Source: Desmospora activa DSM 45169 (GTDB lineage Bacteria > Bacillota > Bacilli > Thermoactinomycetales > DSM-45169). Taken from it: a DNA stretch of 64,000 nucleotides. Shown here one piece after another: positions 8,247 to 16,789 of this stretch. Made by a program: the position numbers and the translations under genes. The stretch is taken from assembly GCF_003046315.1 (NCBI RefSeq), contig NZ_PZZP01000001.1, forward strand, positions 2,480,001-2,544,000, read 5' to 3'. Position 1 is the stretch's first letter. The number at the start of each line of letters is the position of its first letter. The notes beneath the pieces are model-generated. The model was given only the letters and a program-made list of their open reading frames with translations. It had not been told where the DNA came from and did not search any database.

Positions 8247-9306
8247 GGGCTTCTCCCTCCACCTGTGCCCGCTGCCGCTTTAGTTCAGCCGGTAAGGATT
8301 GATACACATGGGCAAACAGATGCGTCGGTGGCGCTTTCTTCGCCTGGGATGCTTTTTTCCAGGCTTTATCTACTTCTTCGCGGCAGCGCCGGTGACAGGT
8401 TTCCACTTGCCCCCTCGTCAACGTGCCATCGATGAGGAATCGTTTTTCCAACCGCTGAAGCGGATCGCGTCGTTCCCATTCCTTTACTTCATCTCGGTTG
8501 CGATAACGCTTGGCATCATCGGCAGTTGTATGAGAGCCTTTTCGGTAGGTAACCGCTTCGATCAGCGTCGCTCCCTCTCCACGGCGGGCCCGATTGAGCG
8601 CTTTGCGCATCACATCATACACCGCCACTACATCATTGCCGTCAACGCGAACGCCGGGGAGGTTATAAGCCCGCGCTTTTTCCGCTACCGTCGCTGTGGC
8701 GGATTGGCGGGAGAAGGGAACGCTGATGGCGTAATGGTTGTTTTGGCAAAAAAAGATACAAGGTAGGCGAAACACGCCAGCAAAATTGAGCGCCTCGTGA
8801 AAATCCCCTTCTGAGGTGGCACCGTCACCAAAATAAGCGACAGCAACAGAAGATTCCCCACGCCATTTAGCCGCCCATGCCGTGCCAACCGCTTGCGGCA
8901 ATTGGGTGGCGATTGGCACACAGGGTGGAAGGATACGCACTCCTTTTGGTGCGATGTTCCCTTCTACCCGCCCCATCCAGTAGAACAAAATCCGATCCAA
9001 CGGCATCCCGGCGATCATGGCGGCACCATGGTCGCGGTAGCTGGGAAAAATCCAATCCTCTTTTGCCAACGCCAGCGCGCTTCCCACTTGAGCTGCCTCC
9101 TGCCCTTCCAGCGGGGCATAAGTGCCGATTTGTCCCTGGCGCTGTAAAATGACGGATCGACGATCCATGGTACGGGCCAATACCATCCCCTCGTAGAACT
9201 TCCGCTTCATTTCCGACGACAAACTCTCCCAAACCGGACGCCCTTGGTCCGACAAACTTCCATCCGGTTGCAGAAACTGTACGGCTTGATCTGACTGTTG
9301 CAACAT
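8239..9306 (-). CDS. bkdAA: 2-oxo acid dehydrogenase E1 alpha subunit
   Basis: 355 aa from the ATG at 9306. The thiamine diphosphate motif GDGATSEGDFHEALNFAG continues to a CQNNHYAIS strand, with the magnesium-binding Asp and Asn in place. A YRDHGAAMIAGMPLDRILFY region precedes it. This is the branched-chain or general 2-oxo acid type (alpha plus beta), not the fused 2-oxoglutarate type. A GAGGAGG site lies directly before the ATG. The gene follows the amino acid dehydrogenase by 15 bases. Confidence 0.85.
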   Translation of the reverse strand: MLQQSDQAVQFLQPDGSLSDQGRPVWESLSSEMKRKFYEGMVLARTMDRRSVILQRQGQIGTYAPLEGQEAAQVGSALALAKEDWIFPSYRDHGAAMIAGMPLDRILFYWMGRVEGNIAPKGVRILPPCVPIATQLPQAVGTAWAAKWRGESSVAVAYFGDGATSEGDFHEALNFAGVFRLPCIFFCQNNHYAISVPFSRQSATATVAEKARAYNLPGVRVDGNDVVAVYDVMRKALNRARRGEGATLIEAVTYRKGSHTTADDAKRYRNRDEVKEWERRDPLQRLEKRFLIDGTLTRGQVETCHRRCREEVDKAWKKASQAKKAPPTHLFAHVYQSLPAELKRQRAQVEGEAHG

Positions 9307-9321
9307 CGGCCTCCTCACTCC

Positions 9322-10467
9322 CTACCCTTTGCACTCCATTCCGAGCAAGATTCGTTTTAAATCACTCACTCGTCGCAATCGCTCCAATACCAGACGATCC
9401 GCCGCCCGACACGTGGGCAGATCCTCTTCCTGGGATAATCGATATATGTTGAGCAACATCTCATAAATCCCTTGTGTCTGTGCCATCACCCGCTCCAGAT
9501 GAAATCCGTTCCGTTCATCCGCCACCTGGATCAATCCACCGGCATTAACCAGATAATCAGGCGCATACAAGATTCCGCACTGATGTAAAGCATCCCCATG
9601 CTCATCCCGTTCTAATTGATTGTTGGCGGAACCCACGATCGCCCGACAACGAAGTTGATCAATCGTGATATCGTTGATCACTCCACCAATGGCACAAGGC
9701 GAAAAAATATCACAGGGCTGGCGATGGATCTCATCGACGTCCACTATCGTAATTTCGGGATGATGGTGTTTCCACTCCGCCAACCGATCGGGATGGGGAT
9801 CGGCGATCATCACCTGTACACCCGCTTCCACCAATTGCGAGACCAAGCGTCCTCCCACTTTGCCCACGCCTTGGATGGCAATCCTTTTTCCTTCCAGGCT
9901 GGGGTCGCTCCATAGATGTTCTGCAGTGGCCCGATATCCTTGCATCACGCCAAAAGCAGTGGGAATCGCCGTATTTCCGCTGCCGCCGTGACTGACGGGC
10001 AAACCGACAAACGATTGTGACTCCCGTGCCGCATGCACAAAATCCTCCGGGTTGGTTCCCATATCTGTCCCAGTGATAAAACGACCGTTTAAACCGCCGA
10101 CAAACCGACCCAGCGCACGAAACAGTTCAGGGCTTTTATCTCGTTGCGGATCACCGATAAGAACGGCTTTTCCGCCACCGTAGTCCACATCGGCCAACCC
10201 GCATTTATAGGTCATGCCTTTGGAGAGACGTAATACATCTTTGACTGCGGCATCGGTGGACTCATAAGGAATCATGCGGCAACCGCCCAGCGCCGGTCCC
10301 AATGTCGTATCATGGATGGCGATAATCGCTTTTAACCCTGAGGTCTGATGAAGACAAAAAACCACCTGCTCATGCCCGTCGCGTTCCATCAGGGCGAATA
10401 CGTCTTCCATCAACGGTTCGGCATCTGTTTGCATCTCTTCGTTTTTTATCACTTTCACAGCCACCAT
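9322..10467 (-). CDS. pdh: Phenylalanine dehydrogenase (Glu/Leu/Phe/Val dehydrogenase family)
   Basis: 381 aa. It catalyses NAD-dependent oxidative deamination of an amino acid to the 2-oxo acid. The family core is clear: GPALGGCRMIPY, then KGMTYKCGLADVDYGGGK with the catalytic lysines. Two substrate-pocket positions known to separate the families match phenylalanine dehydrogenase: Gly in FITGTDMG (leucine dehydrogenase has Ala) and Leu in APDYLVNAGG (leucine dehydrogenase has Val). The run TGTDMGTNPEDFVHAARES also reads like Thermoactinomyces phenylalanine dehydrogenase as I recall it. It is the first gene of the operon. The exact start is unsure: GTG codons at 10464 and 10458 are alternatives. 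Confidence 0.8.
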   Translation of the reverse strand: MVAVKVIKNEEMQTDAEPLMEDVFALMERDGHEQVVFCLHQTSGLKAIIAIHDTTLGPALGGCRMIPYESTDAAVKDVLRLSKGMTYKCGLADVDYGGGKAVLIGDPQRDKSPELFRALGRFVGGLNGRFITGTDMGTNPEDFVHAARESQSFVGLPVSHGGSGNTAIPTAFGVMQGYRATAEHLWSDPSLEGKRIAIQGVGKVGGRLVSQLVEAGVQVMIADPHPDRLAEWKHHHPEITIVDVDEIHRQPCDIFSPCAIGGVINDITIDQLRCRAIVGSANNQLERDEHGDALHQCGILYAPDYLVNAGGLIQVADERNGFHLERVMAQTQGIYEMLLNIYRLSQEEDLPTCRAADRLVLERLRRVSDLKRILLGMECKG

Positions 10468-10590
10468 TCCCCTTTGGGATGAATAAGGCGATTATCCCTA
10501 TGCTATGTCAAAGGAGAATCGGGCGTGCTTTTCAAGTGTGTTGATTAGCTATGGATGGAGAGAGGGATTTTGAATATTCGTACCTCCCTC

Positions 10591-10615
10591 AAAAAGAAAA
10601 GCCCTTAATAGGGCT
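10591..10615 (-). terminator. Rho-independent terminator
   Basis: Stem AGCCCT/AGGGCT with loop ATTA, then TTTTCTTTTT on the minus strand, just past the XRE remnant. It insulates that region from the operon downstream. Confidence 0.8.
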
Positions 10616-10630
10616 AGGCAAACCGGTTCT

Positions 10631-10855
10631 TTAAATACCCACATATCGATTTCCGTCTTCTGTATTCTTAGGCCGAAAAGCGGCTTCAATGTTTAGTACT
10701 TTCATGATCCGCTCCAGCTTCTGTACACTGATTCCATGGTATTCATTAGACTCATCCATGGAAACTTGAGAGGGAGAGACTTTCAGTCGACGTGCGAGTT
10801 CTGCCTGTGTCAATCCACGGTAAATTCGAACTGAACTGATGTTATGGCAGGGGCA
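10631..10855 (-). pseudogene. XRE-family helix-turn-helix gene remnant, 5' truncated
   Basis: The frame reads VRIYRGLTQAELARRLKVSP followed by a QVSMDESNEYHGISV segment, a clear XRE DNA-binding domain of the antitoxin/HigA-like kind. The in-frame sequence upstream runs into a TAG at 10856-10858 with no start codon or ribosome site. Only a TTG at 10813, already inside the domain and without a ribosome site, could start translation. The N-terminus and any toxin partner appear lost. Confidence 0.6.
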
Positions 10856-10966
10856 CTAAGCCTTTTGCCCCGTGTCGGTGTCGGGCGATGCGCGAACAAT
10901 AAAGAAAGTTGTATGATATAACTTTAACCAATCCCTCCATCCACACAGCATAAAGTAAAAAGAACG

Positions 10967-10991
10967 GCCCTGCGCCAAATGGCGACAGGGC
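10967..10991. terminator. Bidirectional hairpin terminator
   Basis: GCCCTG and CGCC arms fold with GGCG and CAGGGC around an AAAT loop. Seven T follow on the plus strand and CGTTCTTTTT follows on the minus strand. It directly follows the AbrB-like gene. Confidence 0.8.
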
Positions 10992-10996
10992 TTTTT

Positions 10997-11245
10997 TTAC
11001 GAAACATGGCTTCGGGTTTCTTCTAGGCAGCTTTCACAGATGATTTTCTCTTTGAAATAGAAGAGACCGTCTTTGGAATCGCAGAAAATACAGGATGGAT
11101 TATATTTTTGTAACACAATGGTGTCTTGGTTGACAAAGATCTCCACACCATCGTGCGGGTTGATGTTCATCGTGTCCCTGAGTTCCTTCGGCAACACAAT
11201 CCGGCCGAGGTGATCCACTTTGCGAACGATCCCGATCCCTCTCAT
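10997..11245 (-). CDS. AbrB/SpoVT-type DNA-binding regulator with C-terminal Cys pairs
   Basis: 82 aa from the ATG at 11245, preceded by GGGGGAATCACTG. The N-terminal half, GIVRKVDHLGRIVLPKELRD, is the swapped-hairpin DNA-binding domain of AbrB, Abh and SpoVT, which are transition-state and sporulation regulators. The C-terminal part is not AbrB-like. It has CIFC and, 18 residues later, CESC, which could form a zinc knuckle. The longer reading frame upstream is unlikely, because homologues start at MRGIGIV. It lies 95 bases downstream of rsgI and may be cotranscribed with sigI-rsgI. Confidence 0.8.
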   Translation of the reverse strand: MRGIGIVRKVDHLGRIVLPKELRDTMNINPHDGVEIFVNQDTIVLQKYNPSCIFCDSKDGLFYFKEKIICESCLEETRSHVS

Positions 11246-11340
11246 CAGTGATTCCCCCATTCCTTCGAATTCGCAAGCCAATATGGGAGGTGTCAGCTTG
11301 CTTTCTGGGGAAACACCAGTAAAAACGATCGCATTTCCGT

Positions 11341-12504
11341 TCACTCCAAGCTCAACTCTTCATGGTTGGAATGAGCGGAAGGCCCATGTTCCCTCTCCGG
11401 ATCTGCTGGTGGGTCTTTAGACGGATCTTCAGACTCCGGTTTATCGGATTCGTTCTCCTCTTCATCCGAATCAGGCTGGGTAGAAGCCGGGTTCTCCTTA
11501 GAAGGATCCTCTTTTGCAGGTTCATCGGAAGAATCGTTTTTAGGAGTCTCTTCTTCTTCTTCTGGCTCCTGCCCTTCTTCTACATCTTGCTCATCCTTGT
11601 CAGACGGCTCATCAGCAGGCGAATCAATTTGTTCTTCTTCCTTTTCATCCTCTTTATCAGAGGGAGACTGATCTTTCTCATTCTCTTGCTCGATTTCCTT
11701 CTCTTCTTGAATCCATTCTTCCCATTCTTCTTTTGAAGGTGGATTGCGCAAAATAGGGGTCAAGTCCACCAATTCCATCAGTTCGGTCATGGAGAGACCC
11801 ACCAATTCCTCCGGCGGCAGATCAAGACCATTTCGCTTCGCCAAAAGCCATACCGCATACTTTGAGGGGGATAGGTCGTTTTTCTCCGCCTCTGCTTTCA
11901 ACATATCCGGCAATGGCAAGGTATACAGATCCACTTTTGATTGGCTTAGCTCTGTATCGGTACCGATACTTTCTTCAATCTCACTCAAGGTGCTTCTGGA
12001 TACTTCAGCATCTTTGGGTTCTATTGCAATCTGCGAGACTAGAATGCGTTCATTGGGTTCCAGATACCCCTGTTGGCGAGCTCGATTTAATAATTGAACC
12101 ACCAACCGCTTGGCGGGAACTCCTTTCCAGTCCAACTCCTGAATTAATTGTTCACCGGTTGAATTAAAAGCCCTTACTTCCACCACACGGCTTTTCTTAT
12201 CCAATCCCAGTTCCAGGCTAGGGTTTAAATCGATATAGATATAGGTTTCAGCATGGGCCTGGGTGGGAGCCCACATCAATGGCAGCAAAATGGTCATAAT
12301 CACCATCATAGCCGCCACACCACCAGCCAAGATCGCTTTTCTGGGTAGATTCAATGGGAGGAAAAACTGTTTCTCCAGTTCAAAGGTGATTTCCTGGCCG
12401 ATCTCCGCCGCGGCATCCTGTTTCGGCACCTTAATAAATCGTCCTTCAGGAGTCAGCACCACATAATGCCGCCGACTGACTTCCATTACCATCCCCTTCT
12501 GCAC
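11341..12504 (-). CDS. rsgI: Anti-sigma-I factor RsgI-like protein
   Basis: 387 aa from a GTG at 12504 behind GGGAGGTGGAATTC. The cytoplasmic N-terminus carries the RsgI anti-sigma domain (KGMVMEVSRRHYVVLTPEG). A single membrane segment follows near residues 65-85. An extracytoplasmic domain then begins TYIYIDLNPSLELGLD, as in B. subtilis RsgI. The last 130 residues are a low-complexity Glu/Asp/Ser/Pro tail. In clostridia such tails end in sugar-binding modules. Here there is only an acidic linker-like tail with no recognisable sensor. The start overlaps sigI by 59 bases. Confidence 0.85.
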   Translation of the reverse strand: MQKGMVMEVSRRHYVVLTPEGRFIKVPKQDAAAEIGQEITFELEKQFFLPLNLPRKAILAGGVAAMMVIMTILLPLMWAPTQAHAETYIYIDLNPSLELGLDKKSRVVEVRAFNSTGEQLIQELDWKGVPAKRLVVQLLNRARQQGYLEPNERILVSQIAIEPKDAEVSRSTLSEIEESIGTDTELSQSKVDLYTLPLPDMLKAEAEKNDLSPSKYAVWLLAKRNGLDLPPEELVGLSMTELMELVDLTPILRNPPSKEEWEEWIQEEKEIEQENEKDQSPSDKEDEKEEEQIDSPADEPSDKDEQDVEEGQEPEEEEETPKNDSSDEPAKEDPSKENPASTQPDSDEEENESDKPESEDPSKDPPADPEREHGPSAHSNHEELSLE

Positions 12505-13261
12505 GAATTCCACCTCCCTTCCTGTCAATTGGCAAACCTAGATAATCTCTCATCAAAGGCAAGTCCTCAACCAAAACTAGGACCAACGCCGTCAAATAGA
12601 TCCGATGCCGCTTCAATGTGCGCCGATGGCAGCCGATCTGTTCAGCAAAGCTTTTCTTAATCTTCTTTTGATGCAAAAATTCTTCCATCCATTGTTGATT
12701 TGCCGCGATTTCTAACGCGATTGACAACATGTTTTCCCTCGTGTCCCGATGTTTGGGAGAAGCTTTAACCAAGTCGGTCAGTTTGATTCCAAAACGGGCC
12801 AATGCTTGGGTAAATTGCTCAATCTCAGATCGGCGTATTTCAGCCAGTTCCCGTTCCCGAAACTGTTCAAAGGATTCCGCCACCACTTCCTTGTGGACAG
12901 ACTCGTTTTCCCTGGCATCGGGAGGAATCAACGGCACTTGGTTTTGATGTTTTTGCTCCCTGCGATAGTAATCAGTTAACCTTCGCTGAATCACCATATA
13001 GGCGAAAGTCAGAAAGGACGACGGTTCGCTGCGACGATACTGCGTAATCGCCTCGTTAAATCCAGCCAGTGCAATTGTGTATTCATCATCCTGTAACGTT
13101 ATGCTTCGCTTACAGATGCGTGAGGCGATTCTGATGATATAGGATTGATATTCGCCCAACAGCGCTTCACGCTGCCCGGAAGACTCGTCGGCTTGGGCTG
13201 TTAATACGCGCTCTTCCAACTCTCGCCTTTCCTGGTTATCACCGTCCCCCAGGACTTGCAA
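12446..13261 (-). CDS. sigI: RNA polymerase sigma factor SigI
   Basis: About 271 aa, starting at TTG 13261 with GGGAGAGG eight bases upstream. A GTG at 13270 is too close to that site. Region 2 includes DDEYTIALAGFNEAITQYRR and FLTFAYMVIQRRLTDYYRRE. The C-terminal half has the SigI-specific helix-turn-helix ending FAEQIGCHRRTLKRHRIYLT. SigI responds to heat or cell-envelope and polysaccharide signals and is held by the membrane protein RsgI, encoded just downstream with a 59-base overlap. Confidence 0.88.
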   Translation of the reverse strand: MQVLGDGDNQERRELEERVLTAQADESSGQREALLGEYQSYIIRIASRICKRSITLQDDEYTIALAGFNEAITQYRRSEPSSFLTFAYMVIQRRLTDYYRREQKHQNQVPLIPPDARENESVHKEVVAESFEQFRERELAEIRRSEIEQFTQALARFGIKLTDLVKASPKHRDTRENMLSIALEIAANQQWMEEFLHQKKIKKSFAEQIGCHRRTLKRHRIYLTALVLVLVEDLPLMRDYLGLPIDRKGGGIRAEGDGNGSQSAALCGADS

Positions 13262-13469
13262 TGCCGACACCTCTCCCTACTCTATATATTCGTAACTGCG
13301 GTTTGTTTTTTGTCCATTTTCTTTTATTTTCCATATGAAATAAGTTAGAGGGAAGAATAAATGCAAAAAAGAACGAAATCAGCAACATATTCATTATAAA
13401 CGAGCACACACGGAAAGCCAGTTACTTATGGATTGAATTGCACCGTTATGCCAAATTGATTGTACAAAA

Positions 13470-13495
13470 GAGCCCGATTCAGGAGAATCGGGCTC
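13470..13495. terminator. Terminator of the acyl-CoA synthetase gene
   Basis: A 10-bp stem, GAGCCCGATT/AATCGGGCTC, with a short loop. The minus strand continues CTTTTGT and the plus strand TTGTTTTT. It lies 36 bases past the synthetase stop and can act in both directions. Confidence 0.8.
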
Positions 13496-13530
13496 TTGTT
13501 TTTCCTCTTTTCTATCCTACCATGAAACTT

Positions 13531-15474
13531 TTATCGATTCACGGAGGATGATCGAACTTCTGTGAGCACATCAGGATTTTCCAATGATGAAAGGTCTCCC
13601 GCATCCTGATTGAGATAAGCCGCTTTGAGCACACGTCGCAAAATCTTGCCGTTGCGGGTTTTGGGCAACTCACGTACAAAATGGACGACACGAGGGCGAA
13701 GGGCCTTGCCCATCTTTTCTCCCACCCAACGCAACAATTCACCGCGTAATTCCTCTGCTTCATCGACATCCGGTTTTAACACAACAAAGCAAATGGCCAC
13801 CTCTCCTTTATCGGCATCCGGCACTCCAATGGTGGCCGCCTCCAATACCGCCGGATGATCCACCAGGATCGACTCTATTTCAGCTGGACCCAAACGCTTG
13901 CCGGCAATCTTCAAGGTATCATCGGAGCGACCGGTAATATACCAAAAGCCTTCCTTTTCAACCTCCACCCAATCGCCGTGCACCCACACATCGGGAAAAC
14001 GCTTCCAATAAGTTCGTTCATAACGATCCGAATCTTGCCAGAAACTTTGTGTCATCCCAACCCAGGGTTGTCGAATCACCAATTCTCCCACTTCACCTCG
14101 GATACTTTCACCGCGTTCATCGACCACATCGACATCCATCCCCAACATCGGACCGCTAAAGGAGCAGGGAGCGATCGGTTTCATCAGGTTGGTAGCTAAA
14201 ATGCCACCTGAAATCTCCGTACCACCGGAGTAGTTCCAGATCGGGACGCGCTTCTTTCCAACCTTTTCAAATAGCCACTGCCACGGTTCCGGATTCCACG
14301 GTTCACCGGTAGAGCCAAACACGCGTAAATCGTCCAAGTGGCGCCCCTCCAACCATTGGGGCCCATGTTTCATCAGTGCCCGCACCACTGTCGGAGAAAG
14401 GCCCAGATGGGTTACTCCGTGCGTCTCTACCAGCTTCCACAACCGATCGGGATGGGGATAATCTGGTGTCCCCTCAAACAGAAGCATCGTGGTTCCCGTC
14501 AACAGTGTACCAAACACCATCCACGGCCCCATCATCCATCCCATATCCGTCATCCAGAAAAGAACGTCCCCATCATCCAAATCCATGCCGTAAGCGGCAT
14601 CGGAAGCAGCTTTAATCGGAAAGCCGGCATGAACGTGAACCGTCCCTTTGGGGCGGCCGGTGGTACCTGAGGTATAAATGATCATAAAGGGATCAGCGGC
14701 ATCCGTCGGGGCAGCAGTCAGCGGTTGGCGGTCATTGGAGCGTAATTCGGTCCAGTTCAAATCGCGGGAAGTGGTTGGAATCTCCCGCCCCAACCGACGC
14801 ACCACTACCACCCGCTGAACACTGGGGGACTGATCTACCGCCTTGTCCGCCTCTTCCTTCATCGCCACTGTTTTTCCCCGGCGCAAAAAGCCGTCGGCAG
14901 TGATCAACACCTTGGCTTCACTATCACGTAGACGTACCGCTACCGCCTCCGCACCATAACCGGAGAAGCAAGGCGTAAATACAGCTCCGATTCGGGCAAC
15001 CGCCAACATCGCAATCACATTTTCCGCTACCATCGGCAAATAGATGGCCACCCGGTCCCCTTTGGCCACACCCAGTTCTTGCAAGCCGCGGGCGATTCGG
15101 TTTACCTCGGTCCACAACTCCCGATACGTCCATTTTTGAACCGTGCCATCGTCCCCCTCCCAGATAAGCGCCAGTCGCTGTCGGGAAGAAGGATCATTCA
15201 CCCACCGATCAAGCGCATTGACTGATACGTTAAAACTACCGTCGACAAACCAGCGCGCCCACGGAATCCCGCGAGAAGTGTCCAGCACCTTCTGATAGGG
15301 GCGATCCCAGACCAGACCCAAATCTTGTTCCACCGTTCCCCAAAACCAACCGACATCGGAGACGGAGCGGCGATAAAATTCATCCACATCCGTGATCCCG
15401 ACCTTCGCCATCAACCGTCCCAAACGTGACTGCTCTGTTAGCTCCTTATTTGGAAACCAAACCGCTTTTCCCAT
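13531..15474 (-). CDS. AMP-forming acyl-CoA synthetase (acetyl/propionyl-CoA synthetase-like)
   Basis: A 647-aa adenylate-forming ligase making acyl-CoA from acid, ATP and CoA. An N-terminal ACS extension is followed by the P-loop YTSGTTGRPKG, the YSGGTEISGG loop, the HGDW motif and the C-terminal GRSDDTLKIAGKRLGP hinge. The catalytic Lys lies in RNGKILRR. Length and motifs fit the short-chain ACS/AACS group. The substrate is not certain, since a long-chain or acetoacetyl role cannot be excluded. ATG follows GGGGTGAGTATCG. It is monocistronic, bounded by terminators or divergent genes. Confidence 0.85.
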   Translation of the reverse strand: MGKAVWFPNKELTEQSRLGRLMAKVGITDVDEFYRRSVSDVGWFWGTVEQDLGLVWDRPYQKVLDTSRGIPWARWFVDGSFNVSVNALDRWVNDPSSRQRLALIWEGDDGTVQKWTYRELWTEVNRIARGLQELGVAKGDRVAIYLPMVAENVIAMLAVARIGAVFTPCFSGYGAEAVAVRLRDSEAKVLITADGFLRRGKTVAMKEEADKAVDQSPSVQRVVVVRRLGREIPTTSRDLNWTELRSNDRQPLTAAPTDAADPFMIIYTSGTTGRPKGTVHVHAGFPIKAASDAAYGMDLDDGDVLFWMTDMGWMMGPWMVFGTLLTGTTMLLFEGTPDYPHPDRLWKLVETHGVTHLGLSPTVVRALMKHGPQWLEGRHLDDLRVFGSTGEPWNPEPWQWLFEKVGKKRVPIWNYSGGTEISGGILATNLMKPIAPCSFSGPMLGMDVDVVDERGESIRGEVGELVIRQPWVGMTQSFWQDSDRYERTYWKRFPDVWVHGDWVEVEKEGFWYITGRSDDTLKIAGKRLGPAEIESILVDHPAVLEAATIGVPDADKGEVAICFVVLKPDVDEAEELRGELLRWVGEKMGKALRPRVVHFVRELPKTRNGKILRRVLKAAYLNQDAGDLSSLENPDVLTEVRSSSVNR

Positions 15475-15597
15475 CGATACTCACCCCGATCATCGGATTA
15501 ATGTAAGAGTGCAATCAATCGTTTTTCAATAAATATGACACACCAGCCTAAAAATAGGGTACAATAAGTGACACGATCGAAAAAGTGAGTGGTGGGT

Positions 15598-16323
15598 ATG
15601 GACCAACGATACTTAAAACGAACAATTGTAAAAAGTGAAGTGGATAGCCATCACCTGGGTGAAACCCGGGACATCCAGGTATACCTTCCACCTGAACATG
15701 ACGAAAACGCCGCTTATCCCGTCATCTATCTGCAAGATGGGGATGATTATTTTAACCTGGGTCGATTGGCAACCCAAGCCAACCGGATGATTTTGGACGG
15801 GGAGATCCGCCCCTTTGCAGCAGTGGCTATTCCGGTCGATAAACAAAATCGAATCGCGGAATATGCCCCTATCGGCTCGCGTCACGCTTCATATCTTCGC
15901 TTTTTTGTCGAAGAACTCCTTCCTTTTGTAGAAGGGGAGTTTCCTGTTACCATCGCGCCAGAAGAGCGGATCCTAGGCGGCTCCTCTCTTGGTGGAACCG
16001 TCTCGCTTCATCTGTCTTTGCAATATCCCCAACAGTTTCAGCGCATCATGTCACAGTCGGGAGCTTTTTTGGAGGCGACATTGGAGGCAATCCGTCACGT
16101 CGACACCCTCTCCCATCTGGAGATTTACCAATCCATCGGCAAAGCGGAAACCGCCGTCCCCACCAATTTAGGAAACCTGGATCTGTTGGCCCGCAACCGA
16201 GAAGTTCATCGGGCCTTGCAGGAAAAAGACGCCCGCGTTCACTACAGTGAACAGGACGGTAATCATACCTGGGGATTTTGGCAAAAAGATCTGCCCCAAG
16301 CTTTGGCATTCTTTTTCGGTTGA
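15598..16323 (+). CDS. Alpha/beta-hydrolase esterase of the enterochelin-esterase-like family
   Basis: 241 aa from the ATG at 15598. The nucleophile elbow is GGSSLGG and the catalytic His lies in DGNHTWGFW, both as in the putative esterase (esterase D/Fes-like) family that acts on siderophores or other esters. PVIYLQDGDDYF is the usual early strand. There is no signal peptide. The gene's stop codon TGA (16321-16323) lies inside TTGAC, the outermost bases of an IS200/IS605-type right end, so the last residues may have been altered by that insertion. A TACAAT -10-like box lies at 15560. Confidence 0.8.
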   Translation: MDQRYLKRTIVKSEVDSHHLGETRDIQVYLPPEHDENAAYPVIYLQDGDDYFNLGRLATQANRMILDGEIRPFAAVAIPVDKQNRIAEYAPIGSRHASYLRFFVEELLPFVEGEFPVTIAPEERILGGSSLGGTVSLHLSLQYPQQFQRIMSQSGAFLEATLEAIRHVDTLSHLEIYQSIGKAETAVPTNLGNLDLLARNREVHRALQEKDARVHYSEQDGNHTWGFWQKDLPQALAFFFG

Positions 16324-16420
16324 CTACTCCCCATGCGTAAACGCTGGAGATTCACCACAGACACTTCCTACGGTACTTGGGTAATCTCCAGTAACCCGGA
16401 GAAATTGACCAAGACGCAAA
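16320..16420 (-). mobile_element. IS200/IS605-type right-end remnant (TnpB element end), copy A
   Basis: Read on the minus strand it ends GAATCTCC, a GCGTTTACGC hairpin core, GGGGAG, then TAGTCAA. This is the shape of right ends of TnpB-coding IS200/IS605 elements, whose RNA forms the omega-RNA 3' part. The core GCGTTTACGCATGGGGAG is identical in copy B at 55.7 kb. No tnpA or tnpB is present. The outermost TTGAC overlaps the esterase stop codon. Confidence 0.55.
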
Positions 16421-16421
16421 T

Positions 16422-16452
16422 GTCGTGCTTATAACCTAGCACGGCATTTTTT
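16422..16452 (+). terminator. Probable terminator after the esterase gene
   Basis: GTCGTGC pairs with GCACGGC (one G-U) around a 10-base loop, then ATTTTTT on the plus strand. It lies beyond the element remnant downstream of the esterase. Confidence 0.6.
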
Positions 16453-16492
16453 AGAAAATGCGGAGCCAAAACCCCAGAATAAAGTTGGCCAT

Positions 16493-16573
16493 ATGATGAG
16501 CAATCAGTGGATCATGATAGTGGCTTTTGCAATCATTCTATTTGGAAGCAAGGTAGCGTCAGTTATATACTGA
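16493..16573 (+). pseudogene. Possible TatA-like N-terminal remnant
   Basis: A 26-codon frame has a hydrophobic helix followed by FGSK, recalling the start of TatA (a short helix then FGPKKLPE). It then loses the pattern and stops. It is too short to be sure, and may be a decayed gene or chance. The rest of 16453-16690 shows nothing recognisable. Confidence 0.2.
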
Positions 16574-16690
16574 AAGTATCGATCCAATAACAGCTTCAGG
16601 ATGCTTCTCTAACCTGCCGTTTTTGGTAAAAATGCTTTTCAGCTAAATGCTGATTATATGATTCACCCAAATCTAGACGGAGGTGTAACC

Positions 16691-16717
16691 ATGACCCCCA
16701 AAAATATCCCTCGGTAA
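16691..16717 (+). other. 8-codon ORF with a strong ribosome site upstream of the amidoligase
   Basis: GGAGGTG is followed after five bases by ATG and the short frame MTPKNIPR, then TAA. It ends 72 bases before the amidoligase start. It could be a leader peptide or a remnant. Confidence 0.25.
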
Positions 16718-16789
16718 CCCCGTGCCCCTCCACCTTTCTTTTTCATTTCACAGACACGATTCACAATGAAAAAGAGAGGATGGCGAGTG

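Noticed and set aside
9322-10467. Leucine dehydrogenase as the name for the first operon gene
   Set aside because: The two pocket residues and the TGTDMG block match phenylalanine dehydrogenase. Leucine dehydrogenases have TAEDVG and PDYVINAGG.
11362-11736. 124-aa very hydrophobic plus-strand frame
   Set aside because: It is the complement of the acidic Glu/Asp repeat of RsgI, which forces Phe/Leu/Ile codons on the other strand.
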